Shown in pieces: positions 8,297 to 17,554 of a stretch of DNA of 64,000 nucleotides. How positions within the stretch are numbered: the first letter of the stretch is position 1; each line of letters opens with the position of its first letter. The stretch is from Limimaricola pyoseonensis (GTDB lineage Bacteria; Pseudomonadota; Alphaproteobacteria; Rhodobacterales; Rhodobacteraceae). Where the stretch lies: the NCBI RefSeq assembly GCF_900102015.1, contig NZ_FNAT01000002.1, positions 620,001 through 684,000 on the forward strand. The letters are read 5' to 3'. Made by a program: the position numbers and the translations under genes. Below the pieces are notes generated by a model. It searched no databases, was not told the origin of the DNA, and saw only the letters and a program-made list of their open reading frames with translations.

Positions 8297-9727
8297 TCAG
8301 CCCGAGCCGCCCACCGTCAGCCCGCCGATCATCAGCGAGGGCTGGCCCACGCCCACCGGGACCCATTGGCCCGCCTTGCCGCAATTGCCGATGCCCGGGT
8401 CGAGCGCGAGATCGTTGCCGATGGCGCGGATCTTCTGCAGCGCGGTGGCGCCGTCGCCGATCAGCGTCGCGCCCTTCACCGGCGCGCCGACCTTGCCGTC
8501 CTTCACCCGGTAGGCCTCGGTGCAGGAGAAGACGAACTTTCCGCTCGTGATGTCGACCTGCCCGCCGCCGAAGCCCACGGCCCAGATCCCGTCCTTGAGG
8601 TCGGCCACCATGGCCTCCGGGTCGTCCTGGCCCGCCAGCATGTAGGTGTTGGTCATGCGCGGCATCGGCGTGTGGGCGTAGCTTTCGCGCCTGCCGTTGC
8701 CGGTGGCCTCGACCCCCATCAGACGGGCGTTCTGGCGGTCCTGCATGTAGCCCACGAGCTTGCCGTCCTCGATCAGCGTGGTGCGCCCCGAGGGCGTGCC
8801 CTCGTCGTCGAAGGTGATCGAGCCGCGCCGGTCGGGGATCGTGCCGTCGTCGAGCACGGTCACGCCCTTCGCGGCCACCTGCTGGCCCATCAGCCCCGAG
8901 AAGGCCGAGGAGCCCTTGCGGTTGAAGTCGCCCTCGAGCCCGTGGCCCACCGCCTCGTGCAGAAGGATGCCGGGCCAGCCGGGGCCGAGCACCACGTCCA
9001 TCACGCCCGCGGGTGCGGGCTCGGCGTCGAGGTTCACGAGCGCGATCCTGAGCGCCTCGCGCACCACCGGCTCCCAGTGGTCGCGAACCATCAGCCCGTC
9101 GAGCCCGAAGCGGCCGCCGCCGCCCATGTGGCCGCTCTCGCGGCGGCCGTCCTTCTCGACGATCACGCCGATCGAGAGCCGCGCCATCGGGCGGGTGTCC
9201 GTATATAAGGCGTCCTCGGGCCGCAGGATCGCCACCTCCTGGTGCGAGGCGGCGAGGCTCGCGGTGACCTGCACCACCTTCGGGTCGAGCGCCCGTGCGA
9301 AGGCGTCGATCTCGCGCAGAAGCTCCACCTTCACGCCGAAGGCCGCGCCGGCGATCGGGTCGGCATCGGTGTAGAGGTGGCGGTTGGTGCGGGCCGGCGC
9401 CTCGGCCAGCGTGCCGCCGCCATCGCCCACGGCGAGGCGGGCGGTGGCGACGGCGCGCTTCAGCGCTGCTTCGTCGATCTGGGTCGAATGCGCGTAGCCC
9501 GAGGTCTCGCCGCGCACCGCGCGCAGGCCGAAGCCCTCGGCGGCGTCGAAATTGGCGTGGCGCAGCCGCCCGTCATCGAAGCTCAGCACCTCCGAGCGGC
9601 GGCGCTCGAGGAACAACTCGCCGTCATCGGCGCCGGCCACGGCCTCGCGCAGAAGCCGCAGCGCGGCCGGGCGGTCGAGATGCGTGGCGAAGGGATCGAA
9701 TGCGGGCTGCGCCTGCGTGGAAGCCAT
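8297..9727 (-). CDS. tldD: Metalloprotease TldD
   Basis: 476-residue TldD/PmbA family peptidase, which works as a heterodimer with TldE (PmbA) on unstructured peptides such as antitoxins or RiPP precursors. The zinc motif HEAVGH is at residues 257-262, followed by [14 protein letters not shown]. The C-terminal [20 protein letters not shown] block is also typical. The start at 9727 has GAGGA at 6-base spacing. No pmbA gene is in the window. It is divergent from ctaC, as in several Rhodobacterales. Confidence 0.95.
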   Translation of the reverse strand: MASTQAQPAFDPFATHLDRPAALRLLREAVAGADDGELFLERRRSEVLSFDDGRLRHANFDAAEGFGLRAVRGETSGYAHSTQIDEAALKRAVATARLAVGDGGGTLAEAPARTNRHLYTDADPIAGAAFGVKVELLREIDAFARALDPKVVQVTASLAASHQEVAILRPEDALYTDTRPMARLSIGVIVEKDGRRESGHMGGGGRFGLDGLMVRDHWEPVVREALRIALVNLDAEPAPAGVMDVVLGPGWPGILLHEAVGHGLEGDFNRKGSSAFSGLMGQQVAAKGVTVLDDGTIPDRRGSITFDDEGTPSGRTTLIEDGKLVGYMQDRQNARLMGVEATGNGRRESYAHTPMPRMTNTYMLAGQDDPEAMVADLKDGIWAVGFGGGQVDITSGKFVFSCTEAYRVKDGKVGAPVKGATLIGDGATALQKIRAIGNDLALDPGIGNCGKAGQWVPVGVGQPSLMIGGLTVGGSG

Positions 9728-9896
9728 GCGATGTCCTCTGGATGCCGTGCGGTCCGGGGGAGCGAGCGGCCGTTTGCCGCAACCGGACAGCTTGTTCTGC
9801 CGGAGAGTTTATGGGAATAGACCCGCGGACGACAGGGGATTCCGCGCAAGCGGGGGCCTCGGGGCGCCGACTTACGCCAGACACGAAAGTAGAGAC

Positions 9897-10748
9897 ATGC
9901 ACCTGACGAAGCCCCTTTCCGTGCTCGCTTCCGCTGCCGCCGCCACGCTTGCCGCGGGCGCTGCCGCCGCGCAGGAGTCGCTGCCGATCATCGGCGCGCC
10001 GACCGACGGCGCGGTGGGCTGGCAGCCGGCCGCGACCAAGCTGGCGCGCGACATCCACTGGCTCGACGGCATGCTGCTGGTGATCATCACCGCGATCACG
10101 CTGTTCGTGGTGGGCCTTCTGGCCTTCGTGATCCTGCGCTACAACCGCCGCGCCAACCCGAACCCGGCGACCTTCACCCACAACTCGCCGCTCGAGATCG
10201 CCTGGACCGTGGTGCCGATCGTGATCCTGATCTTCATCGGGGCCTTCTCGCTCCCGGTGCTGTTCGACCAGCAGGAGATCCCGGAGGGCGACGTCCACAT
10301 CAAGGTGACCGGCTACCAGTGGTACTGGGGCTACGAGTACACCGACGAGGAAGTCGCCTTCGAGAGCTTCATGATCGGCGCGGGCATGGGCAACCTCAAC
10401 GAGGAGATCGAGGCCGAGCTGGTCGAGGCGGGCTACTCCGCCGACGAGTTCAAGCTGGCCACCGACACCGCCGTGGTGGTGCCGACCGGCGCGACCGTGG
10501 TGATGTCCGTCACCGCCGCCGACGTGATCCACTCCTGGACCATCCCCGCCTTCGGCGTGAAGCAGGACGCGGTGCCGGGCCGGATCGCCCAGCTGTGGTT
10601 CGAGGCCGACCAGGAAGGCGTCTATTTCGGCCAGTGCTCCGAGCTGTGCGGCAAGGACCACGCCTACATGCCGATCACCGTCAAGGTGGTCAGCCCCGAG
10701 GCCTACGAGGCCTGGCTGGCCGAGGCCAAGGAAGAGTTCCCGGCCTGA
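9897..10748 (+). CDS. ctaC: Cytochrome c oxidase subunit II (aa3-type)
   Basis: 283-residue oxidase subunit that carries the binuclear CuA centre and accepts electrons from cytochrome c. A signal peptide ends near AAAAQES. Two transmembrane helices follow ([19 protein letters not shown] and [23 protein letters not shown]), then the periplasmic cupredoxin domain with [10 protein letters not shown]. The CuA loop [12 protein letters not shown] places ligands at Cys247, Cys251, His255 and Met258. The upstream part of the open frame overlaps tldD antisense and lacks a signal peptide, so 9897 is preferred. The Shine-Dalgarno is weak. It is the first gene of the ctaC-ctaB-ctaG-ctaE cluster. Confidence 0.96.
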   Translation: MHLTKPLSVLASAAAATLAAGAAAAQESLPIIGAPTDGAVGWQPAATKLARDIHWLDGMLLVIITAITLFVVGLLAFVILRYNRRANPNPATFTHNSPLEIAWTVVPIVILIFIGAFSLPVLFDQQEIPEGDVHIKVTGYQWYWGYEYTDEEVAFESFMIGAGMGNLNEEIEAELVEAGYSADEFKLATDTAVVVPTGATVVMSVTAADVIHSWTIPAFGVKQDAVPGRIAQLWFEADQEGVYFGQCSELCGKDHAYMPITVKVVSPEAYEAWLAEAKEEFPA

Positions 10749-10768
10749 TCCGGGACCGCGATAGCGGG

Positions 10769-10813
10769 GCGGCGCGCGCAGGCGCCCGCCCGGGGCGGCG
10801 CCCTGCGCGCCGC
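10769..10813 (+). repeat. Imperfect GC-rich hairpin between ctaC and ctaB
   Basis: The arms at 10769-10786 and 10797-10813 are near-complementary 17-18-mers with small bulges. They lie 20 bases after the ctaC stop. This could be an attenuator or mRNA-processing hairpin that lowers expression of the assembly genes relative to subunit II. Confidence 0.4.
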
Positions 10814-10920
10814 GATCCGACATGACGACCGGCCGGGACCGCCCGGCCGCACCGGCGGGGGAGCGCCCCGCCTCCGCGCCACCAGCGACGGCGGAACCTG
10901 CCCGCCGGATGGGAGCCCGC

Positions 10921-11889
10921 ATGACCGATGCCAGCATGACCGACGCCCCCTTCGCGGGCCGCCCCGAGGCGGGGATCGGCGACTACTTCGCCCTGCTCAA
11001 GCCGCGCGTCATGACGCTCGTGGTCTTCACCGCCCTCGTGGGGCTGGTCGTGGCGCCGGTGCCGGTGCACCCCTTCCTCGGCTTCGTCGTGGTGCTGTGC
11101 ATCGCGGTGGGCGGCGGCGCCTCGGGCGCGCTCAACATGTGGTGGGACGCCGACATCGACGCGATCATGCGCCGCACCCGCAACCGGCCGATCCCGTCGG
11201 GCAAGACCACGCCGGGCGACGCGCTGGCGCTGGGCCTCGCGCTGTCGGGCTTCTCGGTGGTGGTGCTGTTCCTGGCCGCCGGTCCGCTCGCCGCGGGGCT
11301 CCTGGCCTTCACCATCTTCTTCTACGCCGTGATCTACACGATGTGGCTCAAGCGCTCGACGCCGCAGAACATCGTGATCGGCGGCGCAGCGGGGGCCTTC
11401 CCGCCGATGATCGGCTGGGCCGCCGCGACCGGCGATATCGCGATCGAAAGCGTGCTGATGTTCGCGCTGACCTTCATGTGGACGCCGCCGCATTTCTGGG
11501 CGCTGGCGCTGTTCGTGAAGTCCGATTACGGCGATGCCGGCGTGCCGATGCTGACCGAGACCCATGGCCGCCGCTCGACCCGCCGCCACATCCTGGCCTA
11601 CACCGTGCTGCTCGTTCCGGTGGCGCTGGGGCTCGGCTTCACCTCGATCGGCGGGCCGATCTACCTTGCCGTCGCCGCGGTGCTGAACCTGCAGTTCCTC
11701 GCCGGGGCCTGGCAGCTCTTCCGCCGCGACGAGACCGCGGCCGAGGCCGATGGCTACGCCGCCGAGAAGAAGGTCTTCAAGATCTCGCTCGGCTACCTGT
11801 TCCTGCATTTCGGCGCGCTTCTGATCGAGGCGGCGCTGCGCCCCTGGGGCGGCTCCTGGCAGATCCTGTCGGCGCTGTTCGGGGCCTGA
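10921..11889 (+). CDS. ctaB: Protoheme IX farnesyltransferase (heme O synthase)
   Basis: 322-residue integral membrane prenyltransferase that adds farnesyl to heme b, the first step to heme a for the oxidase. Seven to nine hydrophobic helices are visible. The aspartate-rich motif NMWWDADIDAIMRRTRNRP and the second conserved block (FMWTPPHFWALALF, then DAGVPMLTETHGRRSTRRHI) are family hallmarks. I prefer the ATG at 10921 because GGGAG lies just upstream and the protein then has normal length. The frame is open from 10822, and a 355-residue form with a Pro/Ala-rich extension cannot be excluded. Confidence 0.94.
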   Translation: MTDASMTDAPFAGRPEAGIGDYFALLKPRVMTLVVFTALVGLVVAPVPVHPFLGFVVVLCIAVGGGASGALNMWWDADIDAIMRRTRNRPIPSGKTTPGDALALGLALSGFSVVVLFLAAGPLAAGLLAFTIFFYAVIYTMWLKRSTPQNIVIGGAAGAFPPMIGWAAATGDIAIESVLMFALTFMWTPPHFWALALFVKSDYGDAGVPMLTETHGRRSTRRHILAYTVLLVPVALGLGFTSIGGPIYLAVAAVLNLQFLAGAWQLFRRDETAAEADGYAAEKKVFKISLGYLFLHFGALLIEAALRPWGGSWQILSALFGA

Positions 11890-11896
11890 GGGAGAC

Positions 11897-12097
11897 ATGA
11901 CCATGCAAGTCGAACACGAACTGCATCACCGCCGCAAAGGCCGCAACTTCGGCGTCGGCCTGCTTCTGGTGGCCTTCGTCGGGCTGATCTTCGGCCTGAC
12001 CGTGGTCAAGACGCTGAACCTGGGCGACATCGTCGACCTGGAGCGCGCCGACCGGGCCTTCCAGCCGGCCGAGACCGGCACCGGGGCGGACCAATGA
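11897..12097 (+). CDS. Small membrane protein of the cytochrome oxidase cluster (CoxF-like)
   Basis: 66-residue protein with a basic N-terminus (HHRRKGRNFG), one transmembrane helix (VGLLLVAFVGLIFGLTVVKTL) and an acidic tail. Such a gene commonly sits between ctaB and ctaG in alphaproteobacteria and is thought to assist oxidase assembly. Its 3' end overlaps the ctaG start by 4 bases (ATGA), implying coupled translation. GGGAGAC precedes the ATG. Function is inferred from position. Confidence 0.72.
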   Translation: MTMQVEHELHHRRKGRNFGVGLLLVAFVGLIFGLTVVKTLNLGDIVDLERADRAFQPAETGTGADQ

Positions 12098-12711
12098 GCG
12101 GCGGGCGCGACGCCAACCTGCGCCGCACCGCCCTGCAGGCGGTCGGCGTGGTGGTGGTGATGGGCGCCCTGGCCTGGGCGGCGGTGCCCTTCTACAGCTG
12201 GTTCTGCCGCGTCACCGGCTTCGGCGGCGCCACGGCGGTGGCCGAGGCGGGCTCGGACACGGTGCTCGACCAGACCATCACCGTGCGCTTCGACGCCTCG
12301 CTCGAGCGCGACATGCCGTGGGAGTTCAAGCCGGTCGAGCGCGAGATGGAGGTGAGGATCGGCGAGACCGGCCTCGCCTTCTACGAGGCGCACAACCCGA
12401 CCGACCGGCCCGTGGCCGGCCAGGCGAGCTACAACGTCGCGCCCTATGCGGCGGGCGGCTATTTCCAGAAGATCGAATGCTTCTGCTTCACCGAGCAGGT
12501 GCTGCAGCCGGGCGAGACGGTGATGATGCCCGTCAGCTTCTACATCGATCCCGAGATCGTCGAGGATCGCGAGGCCAAGTATGTCCACGAGATCACTCTG
12601 GGCTATACCTTCTACGAGATCGACCTTCCCGAAGACACCGAGACGGCCGCGCTGTCGCCGGGCACGGAGTCTTTGACAGCACCCGCCACGCAGGCGATAG
12701 AGACGAACTGA
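12094..12711 (+). CDS. ctaG: Cytochrome c oxidase assembly protein CtaG (Cox11)
   Basis: 205-residue copper chaperone that delivers copper to the CuB site of subunit I. One N-terminal membrane anchor ([21 protein letters not shown]) is followed by FCRVTGFGG, in which the Cys is conserved. The periplasmic domain contains the CFCF motif (Cys129 and Cys131, in [10 protein letters not shown]), and [10 protein letters not shown] lies near the end of the domain. Length and motif order match Cox11. It overlaps the upstream small gene by 4 bases and lies 25 bases before ctaE. Confidence 0.95.
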   Translation: MSGGRDANLRRTALQAVGVVVVMGALAWAAVPFYSWFCRVTGFGGATAVAEAGSDTVLDQTITVRFDASLERDMPWEFKPVEREMEVRIGETGLAFYEAHNPTDRPVAGQASYNVAPYAAGGYFQKIECFCFTEQVLQPGETVMMPVSFYIDPEIVEDREAKYVHEITLGYTFYEIDLPEDTETAALSPGTESLTAPATQAIETN

Positions 12712-12736
12712 ACGAGAGGCCCGAGGGACCGACGCT

Positions 12737-13537
12737 ATGGCGCACGAGAAGAACCACGACTACCATATCCTGCCCCCGTCCATCTGGCCGCTGACCTCGG
12801 CCGTCGGCGCCTTCGCGATGCTGTTCGGTGCCGTCACCTGGATGCACGGCTCGGGCCCCTGGCTGTTCCTGATCGGTCTCGCCGCGGTGCTCTACTCGAT
12901 GTACGCCTGGTGGGCCGACGTGGTCGGCGAAAGCCGCGCCGGCGACCACACCCCGGTGGTGCGCATCGGCCTGCGCTACGGCTTCATCTTCTTCATCATG
13001 TCCGAGGTGATGTTCTTCGTCGCCTGGTTCTGGGCCTTCTTCAAGAACGCGCTCTACCCGATGGGCCCGCAGAGCCCCGCGGTCGACGGCGTCTGGCCGC
13101 CCGAGGGCATCACCACCTTCGACCCGTGGCACCTGCCGCTGATCAACACGCTGATCCTGCTGTGCTCGGGCGCGGCCGCCACCTGGGCGCACCACGCGCT
13201 GGTGCACGAGAACAACCGCAAGGACATGCGCAACGGCCTGCTGCTGGCGATCGGCCTCGGCGTGATCTTCACCTTCTTCCAGGCGCTGGAATACTTCGAG
13301 GCCCCGTTCACCTTCGGCGGCAACGTCTATGGCGGCATCTTCTTCATGGCGACCGGCTTCCACGGCGCGCATGTGATCATCGGCACGATCTTCCTCGCGG
13401 TCTGCCTGCTGCGGCTGCAGAGCGGCCACTTCACCCAGAACAAGCATGTCGGCTTCGAGGCGGCGGCCTGGTACTGGCACTTCGTCGACGTGGTCTGGCT
13501 GTTCCTGTTCTTCGCGATCTACGTCTGGGGCAGCTGA
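12737..13537 (+). CDS. ctaE: Cytochrome c oxidase subunit III
   Basis: 266-residue membrane subunit with seven predicted helices. [19 protein letters not shown] at the N-terminus, [14 protein letters not shown], and the C-terminal block [15 protein letters not shown]...[13 protein letters not shown] are diagnostic. It stabilises subunit I and supports proton uptake. Subunit I (ctaD) and ctaA are not in the window; in related bacteria ctaD is commonly encoded elsewhere. A strong terminator follows 42 bases after the stop. Confidence 0.96.
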   Translation: MAHEKNHDYHILPPSIWPLTSAVGAFAMLFGAVTWMHGSGPWLFLIGLAAVLYSMYAWWADVVGESRAGDHTPVVRIGLRYGFIFFIMSEVMFFVAWFWAFFKNALYPMGPQSPAVDGVWPPEGITTFDPWHLPLINTLILLCSGAAATWAHHALVHENNRKDMRNGLLLAIGLGVIFTFFQALEYFEAPFTFGGNVYGGIFFMATGFHGAHVIIGTIFLAVCLLRLQSGHFTQNKHVGFEAAAWYWHFVDVVWLFLFFAIYVWGS

Positions 13538-13578
13538 GCCCGCGCGGCCTTCGGGCCGCGACCGACGCCCCACGGATC

Positions 13579-13614
13579 AAGGACGCGCGGGCCCTCTCGC
13601 GCGTCCTTTCGTTT
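13579..13614 (+). terminator. Rho-independent terminator after ctaE
   Basis: Perfect 10-bp stem AAGGACGCGC/GCGCGTCCTT with a 10-base loop, followed by TCGTTTT. SURF1 starts only 15 bases later, so it is either expressed by read-through or from a promoter overlapping this element. Confidence 0.85.
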
Positions 13615-13628
13615 TGACGGGACCTGAC

Positions 13629-14306
13629 ATGCGCCGCTTGCTGCCATTCGCGATCATGGGCCTGCTGGGCTGCCTGGTTCTGCTGTCCCTCGGGGTCTGG
13701 CAGATGCAGCGGCTGGAGTGGAAGACCGCGATCCTCGAGGAGATCGACGCCCGGATCGGCGCCGCGCCGGTGCCGCTTTCGGGCGTCGCCGCGCCGGATC
13801 CGCTGGCGCAGCGCTACCTGCCGGTCGTGGCCGAGGGGCGGCTCACCGGCGAGGAGGTGCACGTGCTGAGCTCGGCCGACGGGCCGGGCTACCGGGTGAT
13901 CGCCGTGCTCGACACCGGCCGGCGCCGCGTCATGGCCGATCTCGGCTTCGTGCCGCTGGCCGAGAAGACGGCGCCGCGCGCCACCGACGAGGTGATGATC
14001 ACCGGCAACCTGCACTGGCCGCAGGAAGCCGACGAATGGACCCCGCCGGCCGACACCGCCGAGAACATCTGGTACGCCCGAGAGGTCGGGCAGATGGCGG
14101 TCGCGCTCGGCACCGAGCCGATGCTGCTGGTGGCGCGGCGGATCGCGCCGCCTGTCGGCACGCGGCCCATCCCGCTTGACAGCGCCGCCGTGCCGAACGA
14201 CCACCTCGGCTACGCCATCACCTGGTTCTCGCTGGCCGCCGTCTGGACCGCGATGACCGGCATCTTCCTGTGGCGCGCCGCCCGCGCCCCGAGCCCGAAG
14301 GACTGA
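13629..14306 (+). CDS. SURF1 family protein (oxidase heme a insertion)
   Basis: 225-residue SURF1 homologue, which helps place heme a in oxidase subunit I. The topology is classic: an N-terminal helix (FAIMGLLGCLVLLSLGVWQ), a periplasmic domain and a C-terminal helix (YAITWFSLAAVWTAMTGIFL). LGVWQMQRLEWK matches the family's LGxWQxxRxxWK. The start at 13629 immediately precedes the first helix; the frame extends further upstream through ctaE and the terminator but that part is not coding. It ends 3 bases before thrC. Confidence 0.9.
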   Translation: MRRLLPFAIMGLLGCLVLLSLGVWQMQRLEWKTAILEEIDARIGAAPVPLSGVAAPDPLAQRYLPVVAEGRLTGEEVHVLSSADGPGYRVIAVLDTGRRRVMADLGFVPLAEKTAPRATDEVMITGNLHWPQEADEWTPPADTAENIWYAREVGQMAVALGTEPMLLVARRIAPPVGTRPIPLDSAAVPNDHLGYAITWFSLAAVWTAMTGIFLWRAARAPSPKD

Positions 14307-14309
14307 CCC

Positions 14310-15698
14310 ATGCGCTACGTCTCGACCCGCGGCCAGGCCCCGAGCCTTTCCTTCGAGGAGGCGATGCTGACCGGCCTCGCGCGCGACGGCGGGCTCTACG
14401 TGCCCGAGACCATCCCGCAGATGTCCCGCGACGAGATCGCGGCGCTGGCCGGGCGCGACTACGAGGAGGTGGCCTTCGCCGTGATGCGGCCCTTCATCGG
14501 CGACGCCTTCACCGATGTCGAGTTCCGCGAGCTTATCGCCAGGGCCTACGCCGCCTTCGCGCATCCGGCGCGCGCGCCGCTCGTTCAGCTCGGCCCGAAC
14601 CATCACCTCATGGAGCTGTTCCACGGGCCGACCCTGGCCTTCAAGGACTTCGCCATGCAGCTGATCGGCCAGCTGTTCCAGGCCTCGCTCGAGCGTTCGG
14701 GCGAGCGGATCACCATCGTTGGCGCGACCAGCGGCGACACCGGCTCGGCGGCGATCGAGGCGTTCCGCGGCCTCGCCAATGTCGACGTGGTGATCCTCTA
14801 CCCGCATGAGCGCATCTCCGAGGTGCAGCGCCGGCAGATGACGACGCCGTCGGAGGAGAACGTCCACACCCTCGCCGTGACCGGCGATTTCGACGACTGC
14901 CAGGCCGCGCTGAAGGACATGTTCAACGACTTCGCCTTCCGCGACGAGGTGCGTCTCGCGGGGGTGAACTCGATCAACTGGGGCCGGGTGCTGGCGCAGG
15001 TGGTCTACTACTTCTCCGCCGCCACGAGCCTCGGCGCGCCGCATCGCGAGATCGACTTCACGGTGCCCACCGGCAATTTCGGCGACATCTACGCGGGCGA
15101 CATCGCACGCCGCATGGGCCTGCCGATCGGCAGGCTGGTGATCGCCACCAACCGCAACGACATCCTGCACCGCACCATGGAGAGCGGCGAGCATCGCAAG
15201 TCCGGCGTGACGCCGACGATCAGCCCCTCGATGGACATCCAGGTGTCGTCGAACTTCGAGCGGGCGCTGTGGGATGCCTATGGCCGCGACGGCGCGGCGG
15301 TGGCGCAGCTCATGGAGGAGCTGAAGGGGCAGGGCGGCTTCGCGGTGAGCCAGGGCGCGATCGGCCGCCTGCGCGAGAGCTTCGCCTCGGGCCGCGCCTC
15401 GGAAGAGGAGACCCGCGCCACGATCCGCCGCGTCCACGACCAGACCGGCGAGCTGCTCTGCCCGCATTCGGCGGTGGGCGTGCACGTGGCCGAGGCGCAT
15501 CTCGGCGCCAACCCGATGGTGACGCTCGCCACCGCGCACCCCGCCAAGTTCCCCGACGCGGTCGAGGCCGCCACCACCATCCGCCCGCCCCTTCCCCCGC
15601 GCATGGCGGGGCTGTATGAGCGCGAGGAGCGGGTGACGCGGGTCGAGGCCGACCTCGCCGCCCTGCAATCCGTCATCCGGGAGAAGATCGCGCGGTGA
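14310..15698 (+). CDS. thrC: Threonine synthase
   Basis: 462-residue PLP enzyme converting O-phosphohomoserine to threonine. The N-terminus MRYVSTRGQAPSLSFEEAML, the GLARDGGLYVPE block and HGPTLAFKDF with the PLP-binding Lys112 are typical of the long (class I) ThrC. GATSGDTGSAAI binds the phosphate. The serial overlap with the next gene is 4 bases (GTGA). The genes around it are conserved in Rhodobacterales more by position than by pathway. Confidence 0.96.
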   Translation: MRYVSTRGQAPSLSFEEAMLTGLARDGGLYVPETIPQMSRDEIAALAGRDYEEVAFAVMRPFIGDAFTDVEFRELIARAYAAFAHPARAPLVQLGPNHHLMELFHGPTLAFKDFAMQLIGQLFQASLERSGERITIVGATSGDTGSAAIEAFRGLANVDVVILYPHERISEVQRRQMTTPSEENVHTLAVTGDFDDCQAALKDMFNDFAFRDEVRLAGVNSINWGRVLAQVVYYFSAATSLGAPHREIDFTVPTGNFGDIYAGDIARRMGLPIGRLVIATNRNDILHRTMESGEHRKSGVTPTISPSMDIQVSSNFERALWDAYGRDGAAVAQLMEELKGQGGFAVSQGAIGRLRESFASGRASEEETRATIRRVHDQTGELLCPHSAVGVHVAEAHLGANPMVTLATAHPAKFPDAVEAATTIRPPLPPRMAGLYEREERVTRVEADLAALQSVIREKIAR

Positions 15699-16960
15699 GT
15701 GTCCGTCTCCATACCCTGCCCAACGGCTTCCGCATCGCCACCGAACGGATGCCCGGCCTGCAATCGGCCTCGATCGGCATCTGGGTGCTTGCCGGCGGCC
15801 GGCACGAGACCGAGGAGCAGAACGGCATCGCGCATTTCCTCGAGCACATGGCGTTCAAGGGCACGGCGCGGCGCTCGGCGCTGCAGATCGCCGAGGCGAT
15901 CGAGGATGTCGGCGGCTACATCAACGCCTACACCTCGCGCGAGATGACCGCCTACTACGCCCGCGTGCTGGGGCAGGACGTCGACCTCGCGCTCGACGTG
16001 ATCTCGGACATCCTCTTGAACCCGGTCTTCTCCGAGGAGGAGATCGAGGTCGAGCGCGGCGTGATCCTGCAGGAGATCGGCCAGGCGCTCGACACGCCGG
16101 ACGACATCATCTTCGACTGGCTGCAGGAAGAGGCCTATCCGGGCCAGCCGCTCGGGCGCACCATCCTCGGCCCCGCCGAGCGGGTGCAGCGCTTCAGCCG
16201 CGCCGACCTCGCCGCCTTCACGCAGGCGCATTACGGCCCCGGCCAGCTGATCCTCTCGGCGGCGGGCGACGTCGATCACGACGCCATCGTCGCGGCGGCG
16301 GAGCGGCTCTTCGGCGGGCTCGCGCCGCGGGTCACCGCGCCGGTGCAGCCGCCGGCCCGCTTCCTCGGCGGCGAGCGCCGTGTGATCAAGCCGCTCGAGC
16401 AGGTGCATTTCGCGATGGCGCTCGAGGGTCCGCATTACCGCGACCCCTCGATCTACGCCGCGCAGCTCTACGCGATCGCGCTCGGCGGCGGCATGTCCTC
16501 GCGGCTGTTCCAGAAGATCCGCGAGGATCGCGGCCTGTGCTACACCATCTTTGCGCAGGCCGGCGCCTATGAGGACACCGGCATGACCACCATCTATGCC
16601 GGCACCTCGGCCGAGGAGATCGGCGACCTCGCCCGGCTGACCATGGACGAGATGCGCCGCGCCGCCGACGACATGTCGGCCGCCGAGGTGGACCGCGCCC
16701 GTGCCCAGCTCAAGGCGGGGATGCTGATGGGGCTCGAGAGCCCGTCGAACCGCTGCGAACGCCTGGCCCGGATGCTGGCGATCTGGGGGCGGGTGCCCGA
16801 CGTCGACGAGACGGTCGAGAAGATCGATGCCGTGACGCCCGAGCAGGTCCGCGACTTCGCCGGCCGGGCGACGGCGGAGGCGGCCAGCGCCGTCGCGCTC
16901 TACGGCCCGGCCGAGAAGGCGCCGCATCTCGCGGAGCTGAAGGAAAGGCTCGCCGCCTGA
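15695..16960 (+). CDS. M16 family zinc peptidase (mitochondrial processing peptidase beta-like)
   Basis: 421-residue metallopeptidase with the inverted zinc motif HFLEH at residues 47-51 (GIAHFLEHMAFKGT) and a downstream Glu-rich stretch EEEIEVERGVILQEI that supplies the third ligand. It is the alphaproteobacterial type related to mitochondrial processing peptidase beta. No signal peptide is visible, so it is probably cytoplasmic. Translation starts at GTG within the thrC stop region (GTGA), and its stop overlaps the next start (TGATG), so thrC, this gene and the GNAT gene are coupled. Confidence 0.93.
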   Translation: MSVRLHTLPNGFRIATERMPGLQSASIGIWVLAGGRHETEEQNGIAHFLEHMAFKGTARRSALQIAEAIEDVGGYINAYTSREMTAYYARVLGQDVDLALDVISDILLNPVFSEEEIEVERGVILQEIGQALDTPDDIIFDWLQEEAYPGQPLGRTILGPAERVQRFSRADLAAFTQAHYGPGQLILSAAGDVDHDAIVAAAERLFGGLAPRVTAPVQPPARFLGGERRVIKPLEQVHFAMALEGPHYRDPSIYAAQLYAIALGGGMSSRLFQKIREDRGLCYTIFAQAGAYEDTGMTTIYAGTSAEEIGDLARLTMDEMRRAADDMSAAEVDRARAQLKAGMLMGLESPSNRCERLARMLAIWGRVPDVDETVEKIDAVTPEQVRDFAGRATAEAASAVALYGPAEKAPHLAELKERLAA

Positions 16961-17544
16961 TGCTCGGCCAGCGGCGGCGGGTGCAGCTCGAGACCGAGCG
17001 CCTGACCCTGCGCCCGCCGGTGCATGCCGATTTCCGGGCCTGGGCCGCGCTGCGCGAGGATTCCGCGGCCTTCCTGACCCCGTGGGAGCCCACATGGGCG
17101 CCCGACCACCTGACCCGGCGCGCCTTCACCAACCGGGTCTACTGGGCGCAGCGGTCGGTGGCCCAGGGCACGGCGCTGCCGCTGTTCCTGGTCCGCCGCG
17201 CCGACCAGATGCTCTTGGGCGCGATCACGCTCGACAACATCCGCCGCGGGCCGGCGCAGGCCGGCACCACCGGCTACTGGATCGGCGCGCCCTTCGCCCG
17301 GCACGGCTACATGCGCGAGGCCGTCCAGGCGCTGGTGCATCATGCCTTCACGGTGATGGATCTCAGCCGCATCGAGGCCGGCTGCCTGCCCGAGAACACG
17401 CCGTCGCGTCGACTGCTGGAAAGTTGCGGCTACAAGTACGAGGGTGTCGCGCAAAGCTACCTGCAGATCGCCGGGCGCTGGCGCAACCACGTGCTCTACG
17501 CCAATCTGAGACGCGACCGGCGCGGCCGGGCCGAAGCCGGGTGA
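16960..17544 (+). CDS. GNAT acetyltransferase, RimJ/RimL type
   Basis: 194-residue N-acetyltransferase of the ribosomal-protein acetyltransferase group. LETERLTLRPPVHADF is the usual start of the RimJ fold. GYWIGAPFARHGYMREAVQALVHHAF is the acetyl-CoA loop, followed by RIEAGCLPENTPSRRLLESCGY. It may modify the N-terminus of ribosomal protein S5, but the target is not shown. The start overlaps the M16 peptidase stop by one base. Confidence 0.88.
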   Translation: MLGQRRRVQLETERLTLRPPVHADFRAWAALREDSAAFLTPWEPTWAPDHLTRRAFTNRVYWAQRSVAQGTALPLFLVRRADQMLLGAITLDNIRRGPAQAGTTGYWIGAPFARHGYMREAVQALVHHAFTVMDLSRIEAGCLPENTPSRRLLESCGYKYEGVAQSYLQIAGRWRNHVLYANLRRDRRGRAEAG

Positions 17545-17554
17545 GAGGAGGACC

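Noticed and set aside
13431-15668. 745-codon minus-strand open frame opposite ctaE, SURF1 and thrC
   Set aside because: Opposite strand of well-identified genes; no recognisable motif.
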